From Bremia lactucae (Eukaryota > Oomycota > Peronosporomycetes > Peronosporales > Peronosporaceae), in NCBI RefSeq assembly GCF_004359215.1, contig NC_090610.1, positions 7,899,100-7,920,796 on the forward strand: a stretch of 21,697 nucleotides of DNA, given 5' to 3'. The position numbers and the translations under genes are program-made. Shown here piece by piece: positions 1 to 9,384 of the stretch (positions are counted from its first letter, which is position 1; each line of letters opens with the position of its first letter). Below the pieces are notes generated by a model, which saw only the letters and a program-made list of their open reading frames with translations, ran no database searches and had not been told where the DNA came from.

Positions 1-540
1 TAAGCGGATGGTCAATTACTAAATTAAAGTAATCAGACCCAGCACTCGAATGTGGTTCACATTTGTGACCAACCCTTGTGTATGTGATGCACATAGGTGC
101 ATTCACATTAGGAGGGATGACGCCTAGCGTCATCCGTTACGCGAGGTATCTAGAAAGATACGCTCGCAATATATTTTGAGTGTTATCTATAGAGATGACA
201 TTTTGATTGGTAAAAACAGGTATGTATATTAAATGCGAACAACTACAAATAAGTCTTAAAACAACTTCCTACTTGGTAAGTGCGCGCGAGGTGCCATATT
301 ACCGCTCCAATGACGACACTTTGCTAGAGTACTTAGTGCGTTGAGTGAGGTCGCTAACGCGCCAACCACAATTACCTCACTGCACGCAAGAGAAGACTGT
401 CTAAACGCTTCCTCGCTGTGCTAGTGTGTTTGTCTAAGTAGATCGTGGCCGCATTAAGACGTGCCCGCCTACACTGGCACCCTACTTATTTACGCCAGCA
501 TAGGGAGCAGCAGCCAGTACAGACGCACGCGAGATTCCAT
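1..540 (+). repeat. Family II LTR and leader remnant
   Basis: This stretch resembles the LTR and leader of the family II element at 13353-13840. Shared blocks include CCTTGTGTATGTGATGCACA (here at about 74) against CCTTGTATATGTGATTCACA (about 13405), the word ATACGCTCGC after a GATGACG hairpin, and GCCCGCCTACA near 468 and 13797. The order of blocks is the same, so it is a diverged copy on the same strand. The left LTR end is not clear: the first 60 bases do not show the TGTAGGGGGCAC start seen at 13353. The right end fades near 540. No coding sequence is readable. Divergence is high and small indels are common, so it is an old remnant. Confidence 0.6.
115..135. other. Hairpin in family II LTR
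   Basis: Perfect 9-bp inverted repeat GGATGACGC / GCGTCATCC with a 3-base spacer. It sits where the other family II LTR has a longer hairpin (13446-13503) that contains the same GATGACG core. Confidence 0.7.
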
Positions 541-739
541 GGAGGCTGACTACTATATCAAGGACACTATTGTGTCCAAATCTTGAAAAGCTCTACGAAG
601 ATTTGATCTCCCTTCACATGTGTGTCAAGCTGATGTGGTCAAGGTAGCGTGTAGACAGCCATACCTTGTGCGTGGAGACTGGCTTAAACCTTATCTGCAA
701 CCACATCACTATGCATGCATAAAATTTCCAATCATATCA
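541..739. other. No recognised feature
   Basis: Unassigned sequence between the family II LTR remnant and the family I LTR. No long ORF and no match to the other repeats in the window was seen. Confidence 0.5.
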
Positions 740-1208
740 AACTGAGGGGATTTACCAGAACCCTGAGCGGAGATTAACGGCTCAAAATTAATATAATTAT
801 TTTCTACACGAAACAAATAGAGAAGTATCAAATTATTATCTTTCATTAATTTTGCATTCAGTTTCAATATTACCAAATTTGTAATATTGACGCATTTAGG
901 CATCTTTTCTGTTATATGGTTGAGATAAGTTTAAACAACCCCGCCAGTCTGAACAAGACACAATTAGGCGGTGCTCAAGGAGGCGCTTGAAATAGTCACT
1001 TATAGTAAATTAAAGCCAGTCGATAGAAAATCGTTATGAAAGAGCTTAAATATATACAATTTTACTTTATCGCTCCACTTAAGCCTTACTATCGATCTGG
1101 AGTAGCTAAGACTCTACTTTTAACTTTCCTCTGCACGTCAGTGTACGTGAAGTGTTTGAGGCACCTCATCTACACTGTATCAGTCCTAGCAAAAGGGACC
1201 CGTTTACA
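740..1208 (+). repeat. Family I LTR, 5' LTR of plus-strand copy
   Basis: An LTR oriented with pol on the plus strand. Its right end ACCCGTTTACA matches the family terminus (GTGCCCCGTTACA in cleaner copies). Read on the minus strand it aligns along its length with the LTR at 2116-2644: both hold GCGCCTCCTT, CGCCTAATTGTGTCTTG or its near copy, then AATATTAC. The left end is approximate and was placed by comparison with the LTR at 18399-18794 (ACTGAGGG). It is followed directly by a leader and a gag remnant in the same direction, so it acts as a 5' LTR. It belongs to the same LTR subgroup as 2116-2644 and 18399-18794, not the subgroup at 11107 and 20065. Confidence 0.7.
867..887. promoter_or_regulatory. 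LTR dyad ATATTAC-N7-GTAATAT
   Basis: Inverted half-sites ATATTAC and GTAATAT around a 7-base spacer; the pairing extends one or two bases outward (CAATATTAC / GTAATATTG). The same dyad with an 8-base spacer occurs in four other family I LTRs in this window. The function is unknown; a protein-binding dyad or a stem-loop are both possible. Confidence 0.5.
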
Positions 1209-2115
1209 CCCGGTAGTCCGTTTAACTGCCTACTCTCGTTTCATCTAACATTAACATGTTGGATGATAAGGGAGGGAGCTTTCGACCCTCAAGAAGGCTA
1301 CACGCAACGCGTGAAAGGTTCACTCATTTGAGTGACCTTGAATGGAGAGTGGTCGAACAAATTAGTTCGGTCGTAGGCGGCCAGCCGTTAGCGTCATGTT
1401 ATTCGCTCTACGAAAAGACCAGCAACATAAGGCTATAGCCGAGTTCATACAACATGAAGTTGACGGGGTCCAAAAAAATTAGCCATGCTTCACCAGCAAG
1501 GCTCTCAACACGCAGAAGTGTTGAGAGAATATGGTTTTAGCAGCTGGAACTATTTAGACAGCAGCATTTACATTCTGCTAGCGAGCCGACGCTTTCGCGT
1601 CGACCCGAAATCGAATAGATCGAAATCTCATAGTTTAAGGCAGTCGTAGGCGACTCCTTTTAAAATGATTCGTCGAATTGGACGATTTCATTGAAGCTCG
1701 TCACATAAATGCTGATGCGACCAAAGTGAAGTTTGGCATGTCCAGCTTGGCTGGACGTGCCAAAACTTGGCCGAAGGGCTCAAGCTTCACGACCCATGAG
1801 TTATTTAAGACCCGGCTCAGACGGCATTTGAGCCGCCACATGCCGAATTCAGGGCTAAAGCAGAGCTCTTGATTTGAAGCAGAGCAAGCGTGATCTTCAC
1901 GCCTATGTCCAACATACACGATACCTTATAAGTTGTATCGTTAGTCATCCGATAGATGAACAAACACCGGTAACTGTGTTTAGTAAGGGTCATGGTGACG
2001 GCCCTGTCAAGAACGACCTGACCCGGCTCGAATTAGAACGCTTAAACAAGCGATATCTGTAGCAGAACAGGAGGACTTCAGCCTGAAACAGGCTTTCGTC
2101 CGCTCTGGTGCCTAT
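1209..2115 (+). pseudogene. Family I gag remnant (5' part)
   Basis: Remnant of a Ty3/gypsy gag, the structural protein that packages element RNA. It follows the LTR at 740-1208 after a leader; a possible start is at 1256. Readable blocks in different frames are FVELDDFIEARHI (about 1661), TKVKFGMSSLAGRAKTW (about 1720), FKTRLRRHL, LKQSKRDLHAYVQHTRYL (from 1874), then ISVAEQEDFSLKQAF near 2055-2100 in another frame. These match the retrotransposon gag core and align base by base with the minus-strand gag at 8400-9382. Several frameshifts and stops are present. The remnant stops exactly where the LTR at 2116 begins, before the zinc knuckle, so a later insertion cut it. No PR or RT follows on this strand. 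Confidence 0.8.
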
Positions 2116-2644
2116 TGAAACGGGGCACCCTTTGCTAGTACTGACAATAGTACTAGTCAATTTACACTGATTACAGTAAAGGTGGAATGGCTCGGTCACG
2201 TTACATACACGATGTGCAGAGGAAGATTTCAGGTAGCTAAGTAGTCTTAGCTACCAAAAGTCAGTTCTAAGGCCTTAAAATCGAAAAAAATAAAATTTTA
2301 TTAACATAACAAGTTCCTACGTAACGATTTTCTATCTACTACTGACTTTATTATATAAGAAATTAACAATGCGATGCGCCTCCTTCGCGTCGCCTAATCG
2401 TGTCTTGTAACGATTGGCGGGATTAATTTAAACTTTCATTAACCACTCAATAGAATTAATGTTTGATGCGTCAATATTACCAAATTCGGTAACAAATTGG
2501 AACTTTTAAGTACAAATTAATAATGGTAATAATTTTTAACTTATATATTTATTTGCTCTTATAGGAAATAAATAAAAAAGTACAAAATTATTAATTTACT
2601 TCTTTTAAAGGAAATAATATTTATGTAACGAACATCCCGTTGTA
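2116..2644 (-). repeat. Family I LTR, 3' LTR of minus-strand copy
   Basis: A 529-bp LTR with inverted ends, TGAAACGGGG at the left and CCCGTTGTA at the right, a decayed form of the TGTAACGGGG...CCCCGTTACA pair seen at 20065-20519. It lies next to a purine tract (2645-2653 on the minus strand) and the antisense gene ORF-X, so for the minus-strand pol of this copy it is the 3' LTR. It aligns with the LTR at 740-1208 in reverse. A hairpin CTAGTACT/AGTACTAG is at 2135-2156. Its left terminus directly abuts the plus-strand gag remnant, which looks like an insertion junction; the matching duplication cannot be tested because the 5' LTR is missing. Confidence 0.8.
2474..2495. promoter_or_regulatory. 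LTR dyad, right half decayed
   Basis: ATATTAC followed 8 bases later by GTAACAA, the decayed counterpart of the dyad at 867-887, 11190-11211, 18677-18698 and 20413-20434, at a similar place in the LTR. Confidence 0.4.
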
Positions 2645-2653
2645 TCCCCCCTT
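2645..2653 (-). promoter_or_regulatory. Polypurine tract of minus-strand family I copy
   Basis: Nine purines (AAGGGGGGA) on the minus strand immediately before the LTR terminus at 2644. In LTR elements the purine tract primes plus-strand DNA and lies just 5' of the 3' LTR, so it fixes the sense strand of this copy as minus, matching its gag-pol. Equivalent tracts are at 11094-11106 and 20520-20532. Confidence 0.65.
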
Positions 2654-2797
2654 AACCAACCGTCATACTAGTGACTGATGTGGAGTGACAGAAAAATACC
2701 ATAATGTCCTTCCCTGTAATTTTGCATTATTGTTTTTTATTTATAATTCGAATTTGTCGCATAATTAATTTTTGTTTAGAAATCAATTCGTTTGCGC

Positions 2798-3841
2798 ATG
2801 GCTACGAACAAGTCTGTGCACGTAGCCCGTGAGGCCGCAAAGCTGGCAGAGCGCAGGGTCGCATAAGGGTTCTGACGTGACAACCAAACAGGTCATATCG
2901 ACTTGTTTACTCGTCAGACCTATTGGTGTGGAGTTGTCTTGCGATGGGACGATAACTCTGATGATGTCAGAATGTATCACCAGGATTGGAGTAGTCGTAA
3001 AGGTCACTTCGGAAAGCATGCTACTTGTGGTCCTGGAATCCACCACCAGGGACGGAGTATCCTAAAGATCACTCTGAGAGTAATGTTAGCGTGAACGTTA
3101 ACATGAACCAACGGGGGAGGGACCGTAATGTTCGCTCCCGTAAAAATTACCTGGTTGCCCTCTTCGGGCAAGATAATTCCTTGGTCCTGTATGACCAACG
3201 AGCGATACCAAATTCCGTTATTCGACTCATCCAGACTTGATAAGCCTGGTGAGGACGAAACAAAATTCTTCATCGATGCTTTTTCCGCCATCGATGGTAC
3301 ACATGCAAGCGTGCAAATGATGTCACGACTTTATTTTATGCTTGGGAAGCATTCGTACAGAATGCGCAAAGCATAGGCCGCGAGGTCTAATTCGACAAAC
3401 TGAATGCTTTCGTGAACGGTTCGAAAAACGGACTGTAGTCGGTGCACGCTACAAGCTGCACCGTTTGTCTAGAAAGGCCGTGATATCTAGCCTTTCGGGG
3501 GAGGGGCTCATGTCACTGCTGCTTTTAAGGTGCAGTGTAATTTTCTAAGGAGAGACACTCCCTTAAAGATCCTCATGGGAGGACACTCATTTCTTGTAAG
3601 ATGCGCAAAGGGTTTGGGAACCTCAAATCATTTTACAAGCACGGGAAGCGCTCGTTTCTCCGATGGACACTCTGATGAGGAGGATGGGTCTCATCGTACT
3701 GTCGATCTAGACCTAGAATGTCCAGTACCAGTTGGGAACGAGATTTCCAACTATCATGCGAGGGTGGATATCCTCGCCAACGAACGAGGTAACTCGTTCG
3801 TTACCTTTCACCTTACGGTGGTTCAAGAAGCCTTCAACTAG
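2798..3841 (+). pseudogene. ORF-X, antisense gene of family I (minus-strand copy)
   Basis: Third, most diverged copy of ORF-X. The ATG at 2798 lies in CGCATGGCTACGAACAAGTCT, like the starts at 10989 (minus) and 20639. Frameshifts split it. Readable parts are FFIDAF (about 3270), FYAWEAFVQNAQSIGREVW (about 3332-3390), RFEKRTVVGARYKLHRLSRKA (about 3417-3480; matches EKRTPTGAKYKLHRLSREA in the 20639 copy), HSLKDPHGRTLIS, then FSDGHSDEEDGSH near 3655. The Trp/Cys cluster of the other copies is not readable here. The last frame stays open to 3841, over the antisense of the chromodomain, so this copy overlaps pol by up to about 209 bases. It lies between the LTR at 2116-2644 and the pol stop at 3633. 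I do not recognise the protein family, so no function is offered. Confidence 0.65.
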
Positions 3842-4296
3842 AAAACGCTTTCACCCCTCAAATCCGTCTCAGGATGTGGAGGAGGAGGAAAAATCGGGTT
3901 CACTTCCTTCGACTTACCCGAGTCAAACACCGTGACTTTTATCACGTCCTCCGTTTCTTACGGGAGGACGTTGATCACGAGCAATCCCGTCGTCGCTAAC
4001 TCGCGACGACGGTCGACGGTGTCTCTCGTAGATAGAGGAGAAGCCGTGCACAAGTTGCGGTTGATCAACACATCAATCACTTCGAGACGAGCTGCTGGCA
4101 GCTGTCAAGAGATTCCATCCATGTAAAATGTAGTAGAACCTCTCGCTCGTCATAACCAAACCTTGTCCCGAGATTATCAGCTTTTGACTCGAAGCCATCA
4201 GCAATTATCAGATGCCTTAGACCGTGTCGGTGTATTTCGGAACCAGAAGAAGCCCCGTATTAATTGTACGGGCGGAGACGTCCAACGTAAAACGTT
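3633..4296 (-). pseudogene. Family I pol C-terminus: integrase tail and chromodomain
   Basis: Read leftward from 4296 this begins with the integrase-tail motif TFYVGRLRPYN, passes a degenerate linker, and reaches a chromodomain remnant at about 3840-3680: VEGFLNHRKVKG in one frame, then RSQLVLDILGLDRQYDETH in another. The stretch between, where YLVRWRG and SWEP would lie, is scrambled. The frame ends RFPCL with a TAA at 3633-3635. In known chromoviruses this domain targets integration to chromatin. It aligns with the cleaner plus-strand chromodomain at 9881-10065. The stop codon lies within the antisense gene ORF-X. At least one frameshift and several stops make it non-functional. Confidence 0.7.
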
Positions 4297-4700
4297 GCTG
4301 ATATACCCAGCATCGACAATAATAATAGTAGTGAAAATAATGATGCTCTTACTTACAGGAATATGATGTCTCCGCAGTTCGCACCGGGCGCACTGAAAAT
4401 AAAACCAAATCAGCAGGCGAATTCCTGCTGGCTCGAGAAACAGTGTCCGTTTCGTGTACGATTCGATTGCTGATGCGGTAGACCGATAGTAATGTAACTC
4501 GAAAAAAAGAAGAACAAAGGTTCTTTGATTTAAATTAACGATCAAGTCCTACTGTATACGGTAAATCCACCGAAACACGTTGTGGCAAATTTGAGCAGTA
4601 ACATATCCCTATCCAAGTTTATCGGCCTGTTCCGTCTACTGCACCTCCAAGGCAATGCGTGCACGATCGAGCTGCCTCGTAGGGTGCGGACGCATCCTTC
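4297..4700 (+). pseudogene. Reversed integrase C-terminal segment
   Basis: This stretch reads on the plus strand although the pol on both sides reads on the minus strand. Blocks in order are VRTGRTENKTKSAGEFLLARE (about 4376-4440, approximate frame), DSIADAVDR (about 4462), VNPPKHVVANLSS (from 4561) and FIGLFRLLHLQGNACTIELP (about 4618-4677), ending RVRTHPS near 4700. These are the post-catalytic integrase tail with its GPFRVL-like domain. It is exactly the part missing between the minus-strand linker ending at about 4697 and TFYVGRLRPYN starting at 4295. An in-place inversion is the simplest reading; insertion of a fragment of another copy is the alternative, since acidic linker sequence appears on both sides. 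Confidence 0.65.
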
Positions 4701-5600
4701 GTTATTATCGAAGTTCGCAATAGCCTTATTGCCATTACTAATTTTGTCCACTTCAATGCTGATTGAATCAACGTTGCTGTTGTTCGTATTGACTGTTGTG
4801 TCAATGTGTGATGACCAAATGCTAGATTGCTCGTTGCTCGAGCGAATCCCTCCCCTTGGATAAGAGTCACTTTGAACCAAGGTGGGTATCCGTGGATAGC
4901 CATCGGCAAGAACTCGCTCAACTCGTAAATGAGTGGACGTATCCGCGAAGTATTTCTTCGAGAATACGATCTGCACGTACTGTCTGACAATCTGTTTCAG
5001 GATGGTCAGACGTTGACATTTTAACTAATTTGAGCACAGATTGTCATACTCCGCCGTCAATCTAGATTTTCGATATGAGACCAGTTCACGGGTAATCCAA
5101 GGAGTCGAAATTTCGTGTAAATAAAGACACAAGCATTCGGCTGTGATCAACCCCGGACTGTAGCAAGATAAATCATCTTGCTGAAGCGATCAACAAACAC
5201 AAGAACACCATTAATCTTGTGATCATCTTCGGAAAATTCGAACATGAACTCCAAAGATATGGACTGCCAACACTCTACTGGAACAAACCGAGGTTGTTAT
5301 AGAGCACGGGATAAAGCACGTGGCTTCACCCGTTGACAAACTTCGCAAGCACGTATGTACTTGCGGAAGAATTCATACTGGCGTGGCCAGTAGAAGTCGC
5401 GACTTATAGTGACATCAGATTTCTCACGCCACGATGCCCAGTAACTGGTGCATTGCGGCACTACGTAAACGCAAATCATTATGGGCGGGAATACCGACAC
5501 GAGGTGTGTCGCCAGCAATACCTGTGAAATACAGTAAGCCATTGCGTGACGTGTATCGATCACTTGATCATCGATACAATTTCGACATTTTTTTAAGGAT
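4701..5600 (-). pseudogene. Family I integrase core, inactive
   Basis: Integrase joins element DNA to the host chromosome. Zinc-binding region: CRNAPVTGHRG then SRDFYWPRQYEFFRKY and RACEVCQRVKP; the first His of the HHCC motif is Arg (codon at 5455-5457). Catalytic core: QSISLEFMFEF then GVLVFVDRFSKM; the first catalytic Asp is Glu (5249-5251). At VSYRKSRLTAEY the second Asp is Tyr (5073-5075). At STSDHPETD...QTVRADRILEE the catalytic Glu is Val (4978-4980). After the core, about two dozen expected residues between EFLPM and YPRIPTL are missing. Several frameshifts are present. Expected residues come from general knowledge of the Ty3/gypsy integrase family; the observed ones are read directly. 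Confidence 0.85.
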
Positions 5601-5659
5601 TATCAAGGTGGATTTCTAAGGTAATTCATCAAGCCTTTAAGAGCCTTAATATCTTGATA

Positions 5660-6175
5660 GGCCCTTTAAACGTCGTCAATGAATGCTGACGACGGAACAC
5701 GTATTATAGCATCAGTGGGCTGATGCTCACTCTTGATCGTTGCAATTGTGGACTTATCCCAATTGTTGATTTGAGCAGCTGGCTCACAATCGGGTCGGCG
5801 TGAAAGGGCATCAGCATAATCATAAAGTCGTCCTGATATGTCTCCCACGGAGAAGTTACACTCCGCGAAGATGACAGCCATCTCACCGTTCTTTGCGAGA
5901 GATGTGAACTTCTTAAGGTCGTGTGTAAAGCCGCATGGTCCCTATGGACGATGAACGGTCTGTCTCCCAAGAGATAGAACCTAACCTTAGTTAGCGCATA
6001 TTGTCATGCACTGGGTAATTGCGCTCAGCTGGTTCAATCTGACGCGACTGATACCAGACGACGCACTCTGCATCGTCTGTCATATTGCATTGACGCACAG
6101 CCGATTGTAAAATCGCTGGCGTCACAGTCCACATGAAATGGCCTATTTTGGTCCGCAATCGCCCATATTGGCGAT
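5660..6175 (-). pseudogene. Family I RNase H domain
   Basis: RNase H removes the RNA template during reverse transcription. From right to left on the minus strand: RPFHVDCDASDFTIGCASMQ (about 6150-6090), with the first catalytic Asp region CDASDF present; YLLGDRPFIVHRDHAALHTT near 5975-5915, where the usual TDHASL reads RDHAAL, so that Asp is kept but flanks have changed; HLSQRTVRWLS; and the end block YADALSRRPDCEPAAQ (about 5825-5770). Frameshifts separate these blocks. It directly follows RT and precedes integrase as in Ty3/gypsy pol. Confidence 0.85.
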
Positions 6176-7115
6176 TGTGTCAAGCTTTACTTGACACCCT
6201 CAAAGAAACGCTGACAATCAGCGTTCCATGACCACTTTACATTTTTCTTCAACAAAGAATAAAGATGAACTCTCATTTCGGTATAAAGGCGGGAGTGCTT
6301 ATGTAAGTATGTCACATAGCCGAGAAACTTTCGAAGTCAATTTACATCGACTGGCACAGGCCAGTCGGTGATCGCCTAATTTTTTTCAGGATCAGGACGT
6401 ACACCGTGTTAACCTACGATGGGCTCATGAAGGGGTGTTTTGCTTGCAGCGATCATACACTTCTTCAGATTTGCATATAACCTATGCTTACGCATAAGTG
6501 TAAGAACCTTTCGAACGTGAGTACGATGTACTTTAACGTCCCGGTTTACTTTCATGGCTCTGCTATGAACAAAGACATCATTAAAATAACTCGATGCGAA
6601 ATCTCGCACCGATCTCAACAGTTTGGTTACGCATCTGCCGAAAGTTGCCGGGATATTACCAAGCCCCTGTGGCATTACTGGCCACTCCCATACCATTCCT
6701 CTTGGGATGCTTACTGCGATGATCGGGATATCCTGTTTGCGCATATGATTCTGATAGAATCCATCCATCAGATCAATTGATATAATATAGTCATTTTTGA
6801 CATACCATCAATGATTACGTCTTTTCCTGGTATCGGCGTTTAAGCCGGCACCGTTGCAGCTTTTAATTTGTTAAACGCAAGCACAATCTCTCTCCTGCTT
6901 CTTCACGCACACAGAAGGTCGGAGAGGTATGCGGAGAGGTTGCCTTCCTCACATGGTCCGCTGTTAAGCGATTGGCAAAGAATTTGTCGATCGCCAATAC
7001 TTGTTCACGAGGCAATGACCGCTGCTTCATGACACACTGTTCAAACCTGGTATCAGATCAATTTCGTGTCGTGCGCTTTTGTCCTTTGGCAACTCGCATG
7101 GTATGCCTAAGGATA
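6176..7115 (-). pseudogene. Family I reverse transcriptase
   Basis: RT copies element RNA into DNA. The N-terminal block LPKDKSARHEIDLIPG is at about 7095-7045 on the minus strand. A long open stretch at 6768-6409 reads MDGFYQNHMRKQDIPIIAVS, then WEWPVMPQGLGNIPATFGRC, then SYFNDVFVHSRA. The catalytic pair normally DD is ND: the first Asp is Asn (codon at 6580-6582). After this come HRLYANLKKC, GVRPDPEK, ITDWPVPVDV, LRKFLG, YLHKHSR and KNVKWSWNADCQRFFEGVK. The middle is among the best preserved coding stretches of this copy, but stops and frameshifts occur on both sides. It could not supply active RT because of the Asp to Asn change. Confidence 0.9.
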
Positions 7116-7139
7116 AAAGCACACGACACGAAATCGATC
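7056..7139. repeat. 31-bp inverted duplication at RT start
   Basis: Arms at 7056-7086 and 7109-7139 are inverted copies matching at 28 of 31 positions, with a 22-base spacer. The left arm, read on the minus strand, encodes the RT block KDKSARHEID; the right arm, read on the plus strand, encodes KDKSTRHEID. So a coding fragment was copied backward just upstream of itself. Confidence 0.8.
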
Positions 7140-7990
7140 GATACAAAAATTATATCCCTGAATTCAATCAAATTCTTGTTTAAAGAGATTGTCTTCAAAG
7201 ATTTCCATGATTGGAATTAAAAACGTTCAATCTGAGTCTTTTTGTCGAGAACACTTTCATCCACCGATGAGCTGCTGAAAAGCCGTTCGTTCTCAGGAAT
7301 TACTACTGCCTACCGAATCTCGACCACGTATTAGTCATCTGTGACAAGTGCTCAGATCTGCTTGACATTGCCACTACAGATCACGCAAGAACCGTTTCAG
7401 TTTTAACATTGGCAATTGAGTTATCTTCGAAGTTAACTTCAGAGGCGTACTTAGGTCAATTGTATAAGCGCCTACGCTTGATCCATTGTTTACTAAGACA
7501 TTTAACGTCGTAGTTTCCTCTTTGGGGCTTATTTTCAAAGGTACCTGAGAACCTTTGACCACAGCTTTCTGGGGACTTATTCCCGCAGATTCTTGAGGAC
7601 TTATCCCCTCAACTGTTATTCGGGAAGTATCCTCCCCAACTGCTTCAAGTTGTGGTTGCACAACCATAGCGGACCTCTACGATCGACTATCCAGTCGATC
7701 TACGACATTCGCACTATCTCTTATAGACAGGCATTTCAAAATTTCTTGGATGTTGCTTTTCAAGCAAGCATCCTTGTTTCGTACCACTTTACTTATTCGA
7801 GTGGTCGAATTTCGGCGCTGCCTGTGCTTGTGCACAGCCGTGGGGATCAAATTCCACAGTGTGATGGATATTCACACTGAGGTCTGTGCAGTCGTGCAAA
7901 CGACAGAACCACAAGTGAGGCCATCGTACTCGCTCGAAGGACAACCACACGCATGTAGACGCCTCAAGATGCTCATTTGATGGCTAACAT
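7116..7990 (-). pseudogene. Family I protease-to-RT linker
   Basis: Minus-strand linker of the polyprotein. Near RT it reads SSSSVDESVLDKK, QSWKSLKT and LIEFRDI (about 7280-7150), which resembles the spacer before RT in related elements. At 7667-7374 an open stretch of 97 codons contains repeats of the type GISPQ (GISPQESAGISPQ, later KISPKEE) and VLVNNGSSVGAYTIDLSTP. No catalytic domain is seen. Stops and frame changes occur throughout. Confidence 0.55.
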
Positions 7991-8345
7991 ATAAACGAGA
8001 GGCAGGCTCGTCACGGCTTGTTGCTACCAGTTCATGCATCGCTCGTACTTTCTGAGCCATGGTAATTCAAAGATGACATCAAATTTGTCATACAAATCCA
8101 GTGCGATAAAATCACCATCGTACTGTTAGTTTTTAATGTGTATAAGATACTAATCACGCTTTTCTTTACCGTATCTGATGCGCCTATTGCTAGGCGCACT
8201 GTCAGCCTCCTCAGAGGAATATCGCGCTCAATAAATTTGAGTATGCGATCTTCTACGGATTGGCGTCGAATGAAAACATTCGACGCAACATGATCGTCCT
8301 GGGACTTAGTGGCAATTTATTTGCTACTATCTTTTTCAAGTGATG
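7991..8345 (-). pseudogene. Family I retropepsin-like protease, inactive
   Basis: Aspartic protease that would cut the polyprotein. The active-site loop, normally D-S/T-G-A, reads DHVAS at 8295-8281 (minus): the Asp remains but Ser-Gly is His-Val. Downstream are VFIRRQSVEDRILKFIERD, LRRLTVRLA, then in another frame DLYDKFDVIFELPWLRKYE (about 8100-8045), the usual end of this protease in related elements (DLDDKFD, GMPWL). One frameshift lies between. It sits between gag and RT as expected for Ty3/gypsy. Confidence 0.75.
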
Positions 8346-8399
8346 GGGTTAGCTTTATCACCTGAGGCATTTACTTATAATGTGTGTGAGGAGCAACGT

Positions 8400-9382
8400 T
8401 CGTCATAATTCCACTTAATTTCTTGACGTTGCTGGGATGCTAGGACGCTCCGCACCTACGGACTCCGACCGTTTTTGACGATCCACCACGCCATTGCGAT
8501 CTCGCACCGTTTGATCCGCGTCCACCACTATTTTTAGCGGGAGGTCGATTGTTTTGCTCAGTGTTTCTAGGCACTGGGCGTGGTGTACCACACTCATAGG
8601 CGTAGCGCCCTGTCTTTTGACAACGAGTACATTTTTGCAATCGTTTGTAATTTGAAGAGCGAGGTTTCTCACTCTCCATATACAAGAGGTCCATAGGTTC
8701 TAGATTTCCGTTCTGTTGTCGTCTCGGAGGACGATGATCCCCTGAGTGGACGAGCCTGTTTAAGGCTGAAGTCCTCCTGCTCAGCTACAGAGATTTCTTA
8801 GTCTAGCATGCTAGTTCAACTCGGAATAGGAGCGACTTGACAGAAACGTCTGTACGACCTTTAATAAACACAGTTACCTTTGTTTGTTGATTTATTGAAC
8901 GATTTACGATACAGCTTAGAAGGTATCGTGTATAATGGGCATAAGCTTGAAGATTCCGCTTGCTCTGCTTCAAATATAGAAGCTCGACTCGAACCCTTGA
9001 TCCGGCATGTGGCGGCTCAAATGCTTGTTTAAGCCGGGTCTTATAGACGTCATACAGCCCAAAAATTAATGGTCCGTGAAGCTTGAGCCCCAAGGCTCAA
9101 GATCTGGCACGTCTAGCCAAGCTGGACATGCCAAACTTCACTTTCGTCGCATCGCTGTCGATGCGGCGAGCTTCAATGGCATCATTTTAATCGACGAACC
9201 ATTTTAAGAGTTAGCCGCTTTCGACTGCCTCTAATATGAAATTTTCGATCTGCAAGCTTTCGGATCGACGTGGAAGCGTCGACTCGATAGCGGCATGTAA
9301 ATGCTGCTGTCTCAACAATTAAACTGTTGAGAACTCTGATCTCTCAACGCCTCCGCATGTTGAGAGCCTTGCTGGTGAAGCA
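8400..9382 (-). pseudogene. Family I gag with altered zinc knuckle
   Basis: Minus-strand gag aligning with the plus-strand remnant at 1470-2115. From 9382 leftward: leader and N-terminal part, KVKFGMSSLA, LKLHGPLIFGLYDVYKTRLK, AFEPPHAGSRVRVELLYLKQ, RNLQAYAHYTRYLLSCIV, VTVFIKG, AEQEDFSLKQA in another frame, then MDLLYMESEKPRSSNYKRL and the nucleic-acid-binding zinc knuckle CTRCQKTGRYAYEC (8631-8590). The CCHC pattern has Arg in place of His (codon at 8605-8607), so it should not hold zinc well. A Gly/Arg-rich tail follows. It stops at 9382, lacking about 260 bases of leader and the 5' LTR; the sequence to the right belongs to a plus-strand copy. Confidence 0.85.
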
Positions 9383-9384
9383 AG

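Noticed and set aside
1256..1275. TGG at 1259 as a tRNA primer-binding site
   Set aside because: It is about 50 bases from the LTR end, while primer sites normally begin within a few bases; no tRNA match could be argued.
4310..4345. Short AAT/AGT-rich run as a microsatellite
   Set aside because: Too short and irregular; it encodes the Asn/Ser-rich linker of the integrase tail.
4163..4366. 67-codon plus-strand ORF as a coiled-coil gene
   Set aside because: Most of it is antisense to the integrase tail block TFYVGRLRPY and the linker after it.
6484..6780. 98-codon plus-strand ORF
   Set aside because: Antisense shadow of the family I RT core, which is clearly coding on the minus strand.
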